58,902 nucleotides of DNA from Castellaniella sp035707805 (GTDB taxonomy: Bacteria; Pseudomonadota; Gammaproteobacteria; Burkholderiales; Burkholderiaceae_B). The stretch lies in NCBI GenBank assembly GCA_035707805.1, contig DASSTS010000021.1, forward strand, positions 1 through 58,902, read 5' to 3'. Positions 8,571 to 16,640 of the stretch are shown piece by piece; the first letter of the stretch is position 1, and each line of letters starts with the position of its first letter. A program made the position numbers and the translations under genes. Under the pieces are notes generated by a model, which worked only from the letters and a program-made list of their open reading frames with translations, did not search any database and had not been told where the DNA came from.

Positions 8571-9443
8571 ATGCTTTTGTCTTTCGTTCGTTTGCTGGCC
8601 TGCCTGCCGCTGTCCTGGCTCCAGGGCGCCGGACGGCTGCTCGGCCGGCTGGTCTACTGCTTTCCCGGCCGCTACCGGCGCCGGCTGCAGGACAACGCCC
8701 GGCGCGCCGGCTACGATTCGCCGGCCTTCTTCCGCCGCGCCGCCGCAGAATCGGGCGCCATGATCCTGGAGATCCCCAAGGTCTGGTGGCGCACCCGGCA
8801 GTGCCTGGCCATCACCCGCAGCGACGAGGAATCCGTGGTGCGCGAAGCGCTGGCCGAGGGCCGGGGCGTGCTGTACCTGACCCCGCACCTGGGCTGCTTC
8901 GAGATCACGGCCCGCCACCTGACCCAGCACGGTCCCCTGACCGTGATGTTCCGCCCCTCGCGCAGCCCCCTGCTGGACCCGATCGTGGAATCCGCGCGCG
9001 ACATGCCCAATCTGCGCGCCGTGCCGGCCAACCGTCACGGCGTGCGCGAATTCGTCCGCGCGCTCAAGCGCGGCGAGGCCGTGGGCATGCTGCCCGACCA
9101 GGTCCCACGCGAGGGCGACGGCCTGTGGCTGCCCTTTTTCGGCGAATACGCCCTAACCATGACGCTGGCGGCGCGCCTGGCCCGGCAGGCGGGCGTCGCC
9201 GTGATCCTGACGGCCGGCGAGCGCCTGCCCCGCGGCCGGGGCTGGCGCATCCACTACCTGCGCCTGCCCGAACCGCTGCCCGACACCCTGGAAGCCCTCG
9301 CCCTGCTGATCAACCAGTCCATGGAGACCCTGATCCGCCGGTTTCCCGAGCAGTACCTGTGGAGCTACAACCGCTACAAAAGGCCGGACGACGCGCCGCC
9401 GCACCCCGGCGAGGCGCCCGGCCCCGGCGGCGGCGCGGCCTGA
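8571..9443 (+). CDS. Lipid A biosynthesis acyltransferase, LpxL/HtrB family (first copy)
   Basis: Transfers a secondary acyl chain to the lipid A precursor at the inner-membrane face. The 290-aa protein starts MLLSFVRLLACLPLSW, a hydrophobic anchor helix. The catalytic motif is HLGCFE (about residues 107-112): the spacing fits HX4D but with Glu in place of Asp. FRPSRSP and PDQVPREGDGLWLPFFGE follow, as in the family. I chose the ATG at 8571 because an upstream in-frame start at 8478 adds no family-like sequence. It is followed by a second family member 30 bp downstream, an arrangement I recall for Bordetella lpxL1/lpxL2. Confidence 0.9.
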   Translation: MLLSFVRLLACLPLSWLQGAGRLLGRLVYCFPGRYRRRLQDNARRAGYDSPAFFRRAAAESGAMILEIPKVWWRTRQCLAITRSDEESVVREALAEGRGVLYLTPHLGCFEITARHLTQHGPLTVMFRPSRSPLLDPIVESARDMPNLRAVPANRHGVREFVRALKRGEAVGMLPDQVPREGDGLWLPFFGEYALTMTLAARLARQAGVAVILTAGERLPRGRGWRIHYLRLPEPLPDTLEALALLINQSMETLIRRFPEQYLWSYNRYKRPDDAPPHPGEAPGPGGGAA

Positions 9444-9472
9444 AGGCGCGCCTGACCCTACAATGCGTCGAG

Positions 9473-10366
9473 ATGATGGCTTTCGATAAAAAACCCCTGC
9501 TGCGGGCGGTGCTCGGCTATTTCGGCCGCTGCCCGACGTCCGTGCGGCTGCGCTGGGGCCGCGTCCTGGGCTGGCTGGTGCCGCGCCTGCTGAAATCCCG
9601 CGCCCACATCGTGCGCGTCAACCTCGCGCACGTCTTCCCCGACCTCGATCCGGCGCAGCGCGAGCAGCTGGCCCGGCGCCACTTCCGCCTGCTCGCCCAG
9701 TCCTTCGTGGACCGCGGCCTGTGCTGGTTCGGCGCCCGCGAACGGATCCTCGATACGATCGAGTTGCGCGGCGAGGAACACCTGCAGGCCTTGCTCGACC
9801 AGGGACGCCGCATCCTGATGTTCGCGCCGCACTTCATCGCCCTGGATGCCGCAGCGACGCGCCTGACCCTGTTCCTGCGGGAATCGGCGACGCTCTACAC
9901 CCGCCAAAGCGACGCCGACGTGGACGAGATCGTGCGCCTGGGCCGCGGGCGCTTCAACCAGGTACACCTGGTCAGCCGGCACGACGGCGTGCGCGGCCTG
10001 ATCCGCCATCTGCGCAAGGGCATCCCGGTCTACTACCTGCCCGACATGGACTTCGGCCGCCAGGGCAGCGCCTTCGTGCCTTTCTTCGACATCCCGACGG
10101 CCACGCTGCTGTCGGCCGCCCAGATCGCAGACGCCTGGGACGCCGCCGTGGTGCCGGTCATCAGCCGGCTGGACCCCGACACCGGACGCTATCAGGTCGT
10201 CGTCGGCCCGCCGGTCGAGGATTTCCCGGGCGAGGACACGCCCGAGACCGCCACCGCCCGACTGAACCGCCTGATCGAAGACGAGATCCGCCCCGACCCG
10301 GCGCAGTACTACTGGGTCCACCGGCGCTTCAAGACCCGCCCCGAGGGCGAGCCCGGTTTTTACTGA
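9473..10366 (+). CDS. Lipid A biosynthesis acyltransferase, LpxL/HtrB family (second copy)
   Basis: Second acyltransferase of the same family, 297 aa, with the classical HX4D motif in PHFIALD (about residues 119-124). It has VHLVSRHDGVRGLIRHLRKG and YYLPDMDFGRQGSAFVPFF, where the first copy has PDQVPREG. Two ATGs stand side by side (9473 and 9476). It presumably acts on a different position or with a different acyl donor from the first copy; the sequence does not say which. Followed 45 bp later by dapF. Confidence 0.9.
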   Translation: MMAFDKKPLLRAVLGYFGRCPTSVRLRWGRVLGWLVPRLLKSRAHIVRVNLAHVFPDLDPAQREQLARRHFRLLAQSFVDRGLCWFGARERILDTIELRGEEHLQALLDQGRRILMFAPHFIALDAAATRLTLFLRESATLYTRQSDADVDEIVRLGRGRFNQVHLVSRHDGVRGLIRHLRKGIPVYYLPDMDFGRQGSAFVPFFDIPTATLLSAAQIADAWDAAVVPVISRLDPDTGRYQVVVGPPVEDFPGEDTPETATARLNRLIEDEIRPDPAQYYWVHRRFKTRPEGEPGFY

Positions 10367-10411
10367 GCCAGGGCGCTCGCGCCCGCGCGTTTTTGCAGCA
10401 TAATCCCGACC

Positions 10412-11296
10412 ATGATCTGGAACTTCACCAAAATGCAGGGCGCCGGCAACGACTTCGTCGTCCTGGACGGCGTGCGCCAGCCGATCCACATGACGCCCGA
10501 GCGCGCCCGCGCCCTGGCCGACCGGCACTTCGGCGTGGGCGCCGACCAGATCCTGCTGGTCGAGGACCCGCTGGATCCGGCGGCCGACTTCCGCTATCGC
10601 ATCTTCAATGCCGACGGCAGCGAGGTCGAGCACTGCGGCAACGGCGCCCGCTGCTTCGTGCGCTTCGTGCACGAGCAGGGCCTGTCGCGACGCAACCCCC
10701 TGCGCGCCGAGATCGCCACGGGCCTCATCGTGCTGCACGAGGCCGATGACGGACAGGTGGCGGCGGACATGGGCCGCACGGCGTTCGAGCCGGCCGCCCT
10801 CGCCTTCGATGCGGCCGGCCTGCCGACCCGCGCGGACGGCGCCGACACCCTCTACGGCCTGGACGTCCCCGCGCAGCCCGGGCCCGTCTGGTGCTCCCTG
10901 GTGGCCATCTCCAATCCGCACGCCGTGGTCCTCGTCGAGGACGTGGAGACCCACCCGGTCGGCCTCGTCGGCCCGGCCATCGAGGGGCATCCACGGTTCG
11001 CCCAGCGGGTGAACGCCGGCTTCATGCAGGTGCTGGACCGCCACCACATCCGCCTGCGGGTGTACGAACGCGGCGCCGGCGAGACGCTGGCCTGCGGCAC
11101 GGGCGCCTGCGCGGCGGCGGTCGCCGGCATCCGCCGCGGCCTGCTCGACAGCCCCGTGCGCGTGGACACCCGGGGCGGCGTCCTGCAGATCGAGTGGGAC
11201 GGCCAGGACCTGCGCATGCGCGGGCCGGCCGTCACCGTGTTTCAAGGCCAGATCGACATCGACGCCCTGGCCGCCTCCCATGGAAATCCGACATGA
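10412..11296 (+). CDS. dapF: Diaminopimelate epimerase
   Basis: Interconverts LL- and meso-diaminopimelate, the last step towards the peptidoglycan cross-linker and lysine. The 294-aa protein starts MIWNFTKMQGAGNDFVVLDG. It has both catalytic cysteines: HCGNGARC (about residue 73) and ACGTGACAAA (about residue 230). Its TGA overlaps the ATG of the DUF484 gene by four bases. The order dapF-DUF484-xerC is the same as in E. coli, where it is an operon. Confidence 0.96.
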   Translation: MIWNFTKMQGAGNDFVVLDGVRQPIHMTPERARALADRHFGVGADQILLVEDPLDPAADFRYRIFNADGSEVEHCGNGARCFVRFVHEQGLSRRNPLRAEIATGLIVLHEADDGQVAADMGRTAFEPAALAFDAAGLPTRADGADTLYGLDVPAQPGPVWCSLVAISNPHAVVLVEDVETHPVGLVGPAIEGHPRFAQRVNAGFMQVLDRHHIRLRVYERGAGETLACGTGACAAAVAGIRRGLLDSPVRVDTRGGVLQIEWDGQDLRMRGPAVTVFQGQIDIDALAASHGNPT

Positions 11297-11973
11297 GCCA
11301 AGACGCCCTGAACGCCCAGACGGTCGCCGACTACCTCAGCCAGAATCCGCAGTTCTTCGAAGAACACGCCGACGTCTTCGCCACGCTCAGCGTGCCGCAT
11401 CCGCACCAGGCACGGGCCATCTCGCTGGGCGAGCGGCAGATCCTGACCCTGCGCGGCCGGGTCAAGGAACACGAGCAGCGCCTGATGCAGCTGCTGCACA
11501 ACGCCGGCGGCAACGAGCGCATCAACCAGTCGCTGATGCAATGGTGCGCCCGCATGCTGGCCGAACCGGACGCGCGCCAGATCCCGGCCCACATCATCCG
11601 CAGCCTGGCCGACCAGTTCGACCTGGATGCCATCGCCCTGCGCCTGTGGGACTTGCCGGCGCTGGCCGACAGCGAGTTCTGCCAGGACGTCACGCCCGCC
11701 GTCCGCGACTACGCGGCGCAGCTGGGCGAGCCCTACTGCGGCCCCCTGAAGGGCCAGGAAGCCGCCGGCTGGCTGGCCAACGAACCGGCTTCCCTGGTCA
11801 TCCTGCCGCTGCGCCCGCTCCACGGCGCCAAGCCCATCGGCCTGCTGGTGCTGGGCTCGGCGGATCCGGACCGGTTCACCGCCGACATGGGCACGGCTTT
11901 CCTGACGCTGATCGCCTCGCTGGCGGGCGCCGCGCTGGGGCGCCTGTCCGTCCCGGCCCCCGACGCCGCCTGA
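11293..11973 (+). CDS. DUF484 family protein
   Basis: A 226-aa protein of the widespread DUF484 family (YigA in E. coli), with no established biochemical role. The N-terminus TVADYLSQNPQFFEEHADVFATLSVPHP is typical. A helical linker follows (about residues 45-85), then a GAF-like alpha/beta domain ending in LIASLAGAALGRL. Translation is coupled to dapF through an ATGA overlap and it is followed 13 bp later by xerC, the conserved context of this family. Confidence 0.88.
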   Translation: MSQDALNAQTVADYLSQNPQFFEEHADVFATLSVPHPHQARAISLGERQILTLRGRVKEHEQRLMQLLHNAGGNERINQSLMQWCARMLAEPDARQIPAHIIRSLADQFDLDAIALRLWDLPALADSEFCQDVTPAVRDYAAQLGEPYCGPLKGQEAAGWLANEPASLVILPLRPLHGAKPIGLLVLGSADPDRFTADMGTAFLTLIASLAGAALGRLSVPAPDAA

Positions 11974-11986
11974 GGCGGCCCGGCCC

Positions 11987-12946
11987 ATGCCGGAGGACGA
12001 CGCCCGCCTGATCGAGTCCTGGCTGCAGGAACTCGGCGCGCGGCAGCGCTATTCGCCGCACACCATCGCCGCCTACCGGCGCGACCTGCAGGCGCTGCGC
12101 ACGGCCTTTCCGGACCAGTCGCTGGACACGTTGGAAGAACTCCACATCCGCCAGGCGCTCGGGCGAATGCACGCGCAGGGCCACCAGCCGCGCAGCCTGG
12201 CCCGCACCCTGTCGGCCTGGCGCAGCTACTTCGAATGGCGGGCGCCGGCCGCCGGCCTGGTCCGCAATCCGGCCCACGGCGTGCGGGCGCCGCGCGTCCC
12301 GCGCAGCCTGCCCAAGGCCCTGTCCGTGGACCAGACCCAGGCCTTGCTGGACCGCGCGCACCTGCCCGCGGCGGACACCCCCGTCGACAAGCGCGACATG
12401 GCCATGTTCGAGGTCCTGTACTCCGGCGGCCTGCGCCTGTCGGAACTGGTCAGCCTGGACTGGCGGCCGCTGCGCGAGCCCGGCTACGCCTCGCAAAGCT
12501 GGATCCAGCTGGAAGAGCAGGAGGCCGTGGTCCGCGGCAAGGGCGGCAAGACGCGGGCCGTCCCCCTGGGCCGGCATGCCCTGGACGCCCTGCGGGCGTG
12601 GCTGGCGGCGCGCGACCAGTTGCTGCCCCCGCAGCCGGACGCCGACACCCGGGCAGCCCTGTTCCTGGGCGTGCGCGGCAAGCGCATCAGCCCGCGCGTG
12701 GTCGAGCTGCAGCTGCAGGCGCTGGCGCAGCGCGTCGGCCTGCCGCTGCACGTGCATCCCCACAGCCTGCGCCACAGCTTCGCCAGCCACCTGCTGCAGT
12801 CCGCGCAGGACCTGCGGGCCGTGCAGGAGCTGCTGGGGCACGCCAACATCTCCACCACCCAGATCTACACCCGGCTGGATTTCCAGCACCTGGCGGCCAG
12901 CTACGACCAGGCGCATCCCCGCGCCCGGCGCAAGACGAAGGACTGA
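11987..12946 (+). CDS. xerC: Tyrosine recombinase XerC
   Basis: Site-specific recombinase that, with XerD, resolves chromosome dimers at dif. The 319-aa protein has an N-terminal SAM-like core-binding domain (QRYSPHTIAAYRRDLQAL). The catalytic domain carries all expected residues: Arg in YSGGLRLSEL, Lys in GKGGKTR, HxxR in HPHSLRHSFASHLLQ, His in LGHANISTTQ and the nucleophile in IYTRLD. It is assigned to XerC rather than XerD from its position in the dapF-DUF484-xerC operon. Confidence 0.93.
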   Translation: MPEDDARLIESWLQELGARQRYSPHTIAAYRRDLQALRTAFPDQSLDTLEELHIRQALGRMHAQGHQPRSLARTLSAWRSYFEWRAPAAGLVRNPAHGVRAPRVPRSLPKALSVDQTQALLDRAHLPAADTPVDKRDMAMFEVLYSGGLRLSELVSLDWRPLREPGYASQSWIQLEEQEAVVRGKGGKTRAVPLGRHALDALRAWLAARDQLLPPQPDADTRAALFLGVRGKRISPRVVELQLQALAQRVGLPLHVHPHSLRHSFASHLLQSAQDLRAVQELLGHANISTTQIYTRLDFQHLAASYDQAHPRARRKTKD

Positions 12947-12969
12947 AGGCGCGGGCCGCAGGCCATGCG

Positions 12970-14103
12970 TCAGCCGGCCGAATTCCCCGTGAAGGCCTGC
13001 AGCAGCTGCCGCGTGTTCCAGCGGAACATGCCCAGGTAGGTCGAGGCGTCGTGGCCCGGCCGGTCCAGCGTGTCGGCATACAGCTTCCCGCCCATCGGCA
13101 CGCCGGCCTCGTCGGCCAGCTGCTGCAACGCCCGCGAGCTGTTGCCCTGCTCCAGGAACAGGGCGCGCACGTGCAGGGTGCGGATCTGGTCCAGCAGCGC
13201 GGCCATGGCGCGGGCAGAGGGCTCGGCCTCGCTGGAGATCCCCACCAGCGACAGGATGCGCACGCCATAGGCGGCGCCGAAATAGCCGAAGGCGTCATGC
13301 GAGGTCGCCAGTACGCGCCGGTCCTCGGGCACCGCGGCCAGCTGCCGGCGCCAGTGGGCGTCCGCCTGCCGCAGCTGCCGGACATACGCATCCGCCCGCG
13401 CGAAATACGCCGAACCGTGCGCTGGATCGGCTTGCGCCAGGCCGGCGGCGATATTCTGCGCGTACTGCACGCCATTGCGCAGATCCTGCCAGGCGTGGGG
13501 ATCGACGGCGCCCGCCTCGTGGGCATGGCCGTGTTCGTGGCCCGCTTCCTGACCGTGCTTTTCCTCGTCGCCATGCTCGTCATGCCCGGCGTCGCCATGT
13601 GCGGCGTCGGCGGCTTCGCCGCCATGGCCCTCCGCCGCCTCGGCGGCCGCTTCTTCGGCGTTCAGGCGGCGCGGCGTCACACCGCGGGACGCGACGATCG
13701 TGCGGCCCTTGAAGCCGGATGCTTCCAGCAGGCGCGGCATCCAGGACTCGAAGCCCAGGCCGTTGACCACCAGCACCTGGGCCTCGCCCAGGGCGCGGGC
13801 GTCGCGCGGGCTGGGCTCGAACGCATGCGCGTCGCGCATCGGCCCCACCAGGACGTCGAGCCGGATGTCATCGCCGCCGATCTCGCGCACCATGTCGGCC
13901 AGGATGGAAAAGGAGGCCACCACGCGCAGCGGCGCGGCCGCCGCCGCGGGCGGGGCCGATGATGGCCGGGGCTGCTGCGCCCCGGCCATCATCGGCGCGC
14001 ACAGCAGCAGGACCAGCGCGGCGGCGCGGCGCAGGCCGCCGAACCGGGTCCGGGGAAGTGCGGCCGGCCGGACCGGCGGATTTTCACAGAACGACGGGAT
14101 CAC
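12970..14103 (-). CDS. znuA: Zinc ABC transporter substrate-binding protein (ZnuA-like)
   Basis: Periplasmic metal-capture protein. The 377-aa product has a signal segment (AAALVLLLCAPMMAGAQQ) and cluster A-I features: RVVASFSILADMV, then His ligands in DAHAFEPSPRD, VDPHAWQDL and ATSHDAFGYF. A His/Asp/Glu-rich loop (about residues 160-200, GHEHGHAHEAG and neighbours) is typical of zinc-specific members. There is no ATG; I use GTG at 14103, which has GGAG seven bases upstream and overlaps the permease TGA by four bases (GTGA). Last gene of an operon divergent from zur. Confidence 0.92.
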   Translation of the reverse strand: MIPSFCENPPVRPAALPRTRFGGLRRAAALVLLLCAPMMAGAQQPRPSSAPPAAAAAPLRVVASFSILADMVREIGGDDIRLDVLVGPMRDAHAFEPSPRDARALGEAQVLVVNGLGFESWMPRLLEASGFKGRTIVASRGVTPRRLNAEEAAAEAAEGHGGEAADAAHGDAGHDEHGDEEKHGQEAGHEHGHAHEAGAVDPHAWQDLRNGVQYAQNIAAGLAQADPAHGSAYFARADAYVRQLRQADAHWRRQLAAVPEDRRVLATSHDAFGYFGAAYGVRILSLVGISSEAEPSARAMAALLDQIRTLHVRALFLEQGNSSRALQQLADEAGVPMGGKLYADTLDRPGHDASTYLGMFRWNTRQLLQAFTGNSAG

Positions 14104-15005
14104 GGTGATTTCTCCATGGATTGCAATAAACGGGCGCGCCGGGCCCTGGCGTCGCGCAAGCTGCGCAGCAGGCCGCCATGCGGCCCGATGGCGACGGACA
14201 CGAAATGCGCCACGCCGGCCGCCAGGATGATGGCGGGCGAGGCCGCCACGTCCGCGTAATACGACACCAGCAGGCCGGCATAGGACGCGAGCGCCCCGAG
14301 CACGGCCGCCAGCACCATCTGGCCGCCCACGGACCGCACCCAGAACCGGGCGGCCGTGGCCGGCAGCATCATGATGCCGACCACCATCAGGGTGCCCAGC
14401 ACCTGGAAGCCGGCCACCAGGTTCAGGACCAGCAACAGCAGGAACCCCATGTGGGCCCAGGCGCCGATCCGACCCTCGGACCGCAGGAAGAGCGGATCCA
14501 GGCATTCGGTCACCAGCACGCGGAACATGCCGGCCAGCGCCAGCAGGGTGACGCTGCTGACCGCCGTCACCAGCAGCAGCGCCGCCTGGCTGAGCCCCAG
14601 CACCGTGCCGAACAGCACGTGCATCAGGTCCTGGCTGGTGCCCTTGAGCGACACCAGCAGCACGCCCAGCCCCAGTGACACCAGGTAGAAGGCCGCGAAA
14701 CTGGCGTCCTCGCGCAGCGGCGTCAGGCGCGAGACCAGGCCGGCCAGCAACGCCACCGCCACGCCCGTCACCAGGCCGCCCAGGGTCATGGCCGTCATCG
14801 ACAGCCCCGCCGTGAGAAACGCCACCGCCACCCCCGGCAGGATGGCGTGCGCCATGGCGTCGCCCATCAGGCTCAGGCGCCGCAGCACCAGGAACACGCC
14901 CAACGGCCCGGCGGCGAAGGCCAGCGCCCAGGACCCCGCCAGGGCACGGCGCAGAAAGCCGAATTCGACAAAGGGCTGCACCAGCAGATGCCACAAGGTC
15001 ATCAT
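14100..15005 (-). CDS. znuB: Zinc ABC transporter permease (ZnuB-like)
   Basis: Inner-membrane channel subunit, 301 aa with about eight hydrophobic helices. It carries the ABC-3 family segments LVLRRLSLMGDAMAHAILPGVA and VLGTLMVVGIMMLPAATARF-like region near residue 210. The ATG at 15005 overlaps the TGA of the ATPase gene (ATGA) and the gene ends in a GTGA overlap with znuA, so all three subunits are translationally coupled. Confidence 0.92.
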   Translation of the reverse strand: MMTLWHLLVQPFVEFGFLRRALAGSWALAFAAGPLGVFLVLRRLSLMGDAMAHAILPGVAVAFLTAGLSMTAMTLGGLVTGVAVALLAGLVSRLTPLREDASFAAFYLVSLGLGVLLVSLKGTSQDLMHVLFGTVLGLSQAALLLVTAVSSVTLLALAGMFRVLVTECLDPLFLRSEGRIGAWAHMGFLLLLVLNLVAGFQVLGTLMVVGIMMLPATAARFWVRSVGGQMVLAAVLGALASYAGLLVSYYADVAASPAIILAAGVAHFVSVAIGPHGGLLRSLRDARARRARLLQSMEKSP

Positions 15006-15790
15006 GGCATGCCCCCCGCGCACAGGTGGCGCGCCAGGTGCAGGTTCGCCGCCCCCAGCACGCGGTCGCACGGCCCCCAGTCCACCACCTGCCCCGCCAG
15101 CAGCAGGGCCTCCGGGAAATGGACGCGCACCATGTCCAGGTCGTGCAGCACCGCGATCACGGTGCGCCCCTCGCCATGCCACTGGTGCAGCAGGGCCAGC
15201 AGATCCTCGGTCGTCGCCCGGTCGACGGCGGCAAAGGGTTCGTCGAGCAGAATCACCCGGGCGTCGCGCAGCATCAGGCGGGCGAACAGCGCCCGCTGCA
15301 GCTGGCCGCCCGAGAGCGTATCCACGGGCTGATGGCCGTGGCCTTCCAGCCCGACCGCCCGCAGCGCGGCCTCGACCTCGTCCCGTCCGGCGTCGTCCAG
15401 GCCCCGCCACGCCCCCAGCCGATGCCAGGCGCCCAGGGCCACCAGATCGAAGGTGCTGATGGGGAAACTGAGGTCCAGTTCCGCCGACTGCGGCAGGCAG
15501 GCCAGGCTGCGCGCCAGGTCGGGCGGCATGCGGATCCGGCCCCTGACAGGGCTCAGCCGTCCGGCCAGGGCCTTGACCAGCGTGGACTTGCCGGCGCCGT
15601 TGGGGCCGACCAGGGCGGTCAGCGATCCGCGGGCGAAAGCGCCGCAGGCGTCCCGCACGGCGACGCGGTCGCGCCACCCCAGCCACAGCTGCTGCAGTTC
15701 GATGGCGGGCGCTGGCGCAGTCCCCGGAGGAGCGTCGCCCGCCCCGCCATGCACGGAGCAGGACGCCGCCGGGCAGGCGCCTACCACCAT
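15002..15790 (-). CDS. znuC: Zinc ABC transporter ATP-binding protein (ZnuC-like)
   Basis: ATPase of the zinc importer. It has Walker A GPNGAGKST, signature LSGGQLQRALFARL, Walker B VILLDEPFAAVD and the H-loop in VLHDLDMV. I use the ATG at 15790 (262 aa), after which family-like sequence begins (IELQQLWLGWRDRVAV). The frame stays open to a TTG at 15979, but the extra 63 codons (rich in Ala, Pro and Gly) do not look like a conserved domain. First confident gene of znuCBA; the Zur palindrome lies 194 bp upstream. Confidence 0.88.
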   Translation of the reverse strand: MVVGACPAASCSVHGGAGDAPPGTAPAPAIELQQLWLGWRDRVAVRDACGAFARGSLTALVGPNGAGKSTLVKALAGRLSPVRGRIRMPPDLARSLACLPQSAELDLSFPISTFDLVALGAWHRLGAWRGLDDAGRDEVEAALRAVGLEGHGHQPVDTLSGGQLQRALFARLMLRDARVILLDEPFAAVDRATTEDLLALLHQWHGEGRTVIAVLHDLDMVRVHFPEALLLAGQVVDWGPCDRVLGAANLHLARHLCAGGMP

Positions 15791-15924
15791 TGCAGCGCCC
15801 AGCCGGTCAGCGCCCAGAGCAGCAGCACGGCCCAGGCCGCGCGGCGCATGCGGCATCCGGCCGACAGCAGCAGGGACGATCCCCGGTAATGATCCGGGCG
15901 TGAAAATGGCAGCAGGCGTGGCAT
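15781..15924 (-). CDS. Possible small membrane protein ahead of znuC
   Basis: A 47-aa reading frame beginning MPRLLPFSRPDHYRGSS and ending with a clear hydrophobic segment MRRAAWAVLLLWALTGWALQ. Its stop codon overlaps the proposed znuC start by ten bases, the kind of junction seen in coupled genes, and it fills the otherwise empty Zur-controlled leader. There is no good ribosome site and I recognise no family, so it could be chance coding in GC-rich DNA. Confidence 0.3.
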   Translation of the reverse strand: MPRLLPFSRPDHYRGSSLLLSAGCRMRRAAWAVLLLWALTGWALQWW

Positions 15925-15983
15925 GGTGAGAGGACGGCGATCCGGCGGACACGCGCGGATGGCCCGTGGCAAGTTTCAAAGAC

Positions 15984-16001
15984 GTTATGTTATAACATAA
16001 C
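15984..16001. promoter_or_regulatory. Zur operator between znuCBA and zur
   Basis: GTTATGTTATAACATAAC is a perfect 18-bp palindrome and very close to the Zur box of other proteobacteria (core ATGTTATAACAT). It sits in the gap between zur and the zinc importer, so Zur should repress both. Each half contains TATAAC on its own strand, which could serve as the -10 box of divergent promoters. The palindrome ends only four bases before the zur ATG. Confidence 0.92.
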
Positions 16002-16005
16002 TATC

Positions 16006-16473
16006 ATGGATCACGAGACGCACTCCCATACCGATACCGCCATCGCGCGGCACCTGCACACCGCCCAGCGCTTGTGCGAACAGCGCGGTTCCCGCCTGAC
16101 GCCCTTGCGCAAACTGGTGCTGGAGACGCTGCTGCGCCATCCGGGCAGCATGAAGGCCTACGAATTGCTGGAGGCCCTGCGGGCCGCCCAGCCGGGCGCC
16201 GCCCCGCCCACGGTCTACCGCGCCCTGGATTTCCTGACGGAACAGGGCCTGATCCACCGGCTGGACGCCATCAACGCCTGGAGCGCCTGCACCGACGCCG
16301 GCGGCGAGCCGCACGACCTGCTGATCGTCTGCACCCGCTGCGGCAGCGTGGCCGAACTGAGCGACCCGTCCCTGAGCCAGCGGCTGGCCGATTGCGTGGC
16401 CCGGGCAGGATTCATGCTGGATGGTCACGAGACCGAGCTGCGCGCCGTCTGCGCCCGCTGTCGGGCGTCCTGA
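16006..16473 (+). CDS. zur: Zinc uptake regulator (Fur family)
   Basis: Zinc-responsive repressor, 155 aa. A His-rich N-terminus (MDHETHSHTD) precedes a winged helix (PPTVYRALDFLTEQGLIHRL, about residues 67-86) and a dimerisation domain with two CxxC pairs (C109/C112 and C149/C152) that form the structural zinc site. It is called Zur rather than Fur because it diverges from znuCBA across a Zur-type palindrome and precedes a COG0523 zinc GTPase. There is no ribosome site ahead of the ATG; the mRNA may be leaderless and autoregulated. Confidence 0.93.
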   Translation: MDHETHSHTDTAIARHLHTAQRLCEQRGSRLTPLRKLVLETLLRHPGSMKAYELLEALRAAQPGAAPPTVYRALDFLTEQGLIHRLDAINAWSACTDAGGEPHDLLIVCTRCGSVAELSDPSLSQRLADCVARAGFMLDGHETELRAVCARCRAS

Positions 16474-16530
16474 CCGCGGCGGCCCGCCGACGCCGGGATC
16501 CGGGACCGTTTGCCCTAAAACCCGGCCTAT

Positions 16531-16544
16531 GATGTAATCGCATG
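16531..16544. promoter_or_regulatory. Possible degenerate Zur box ahead of the COG0523 GTPase
   Basis: GATGTAATCGCATG agrees with the central 14 bases of the perfect operator (TATGTTATAACATA) at nine positions, including ATGT and CAT. It lies 97 bp before the GTPase start. The match is weak and could be chance, but COG0523 GTPases are frequent Zur targets. Confidence 0.3.
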
Positions 16545-16640
16545 CTGATCGCTCGCCCCCTTGACAAGGGTCGCAAAGCCGGATCCGGTTTTCGCCCCCT
16601 GGCATCGCCGGCGGCGGCGCATCACACCCGAGGTTATTCC

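Noticed and set aside
9458..11281. 607-codon minus-strand frame opposite lpxL-type and dapF genes
   Set aside because: Antisense to conserved genes, low-complexity translation, no family similarity; a GC-rich shadow frame.
15790..15979. N-terminal extension of znuC to a TTG at 15979
   Set aside because: The extra 63 residues are Ala/Pro/Gly-rich with no conserved feature, and the ATP-binding domain starts normally after the ATG at 15790. A leaderless TTG start cannot be excluded but is unlikely.
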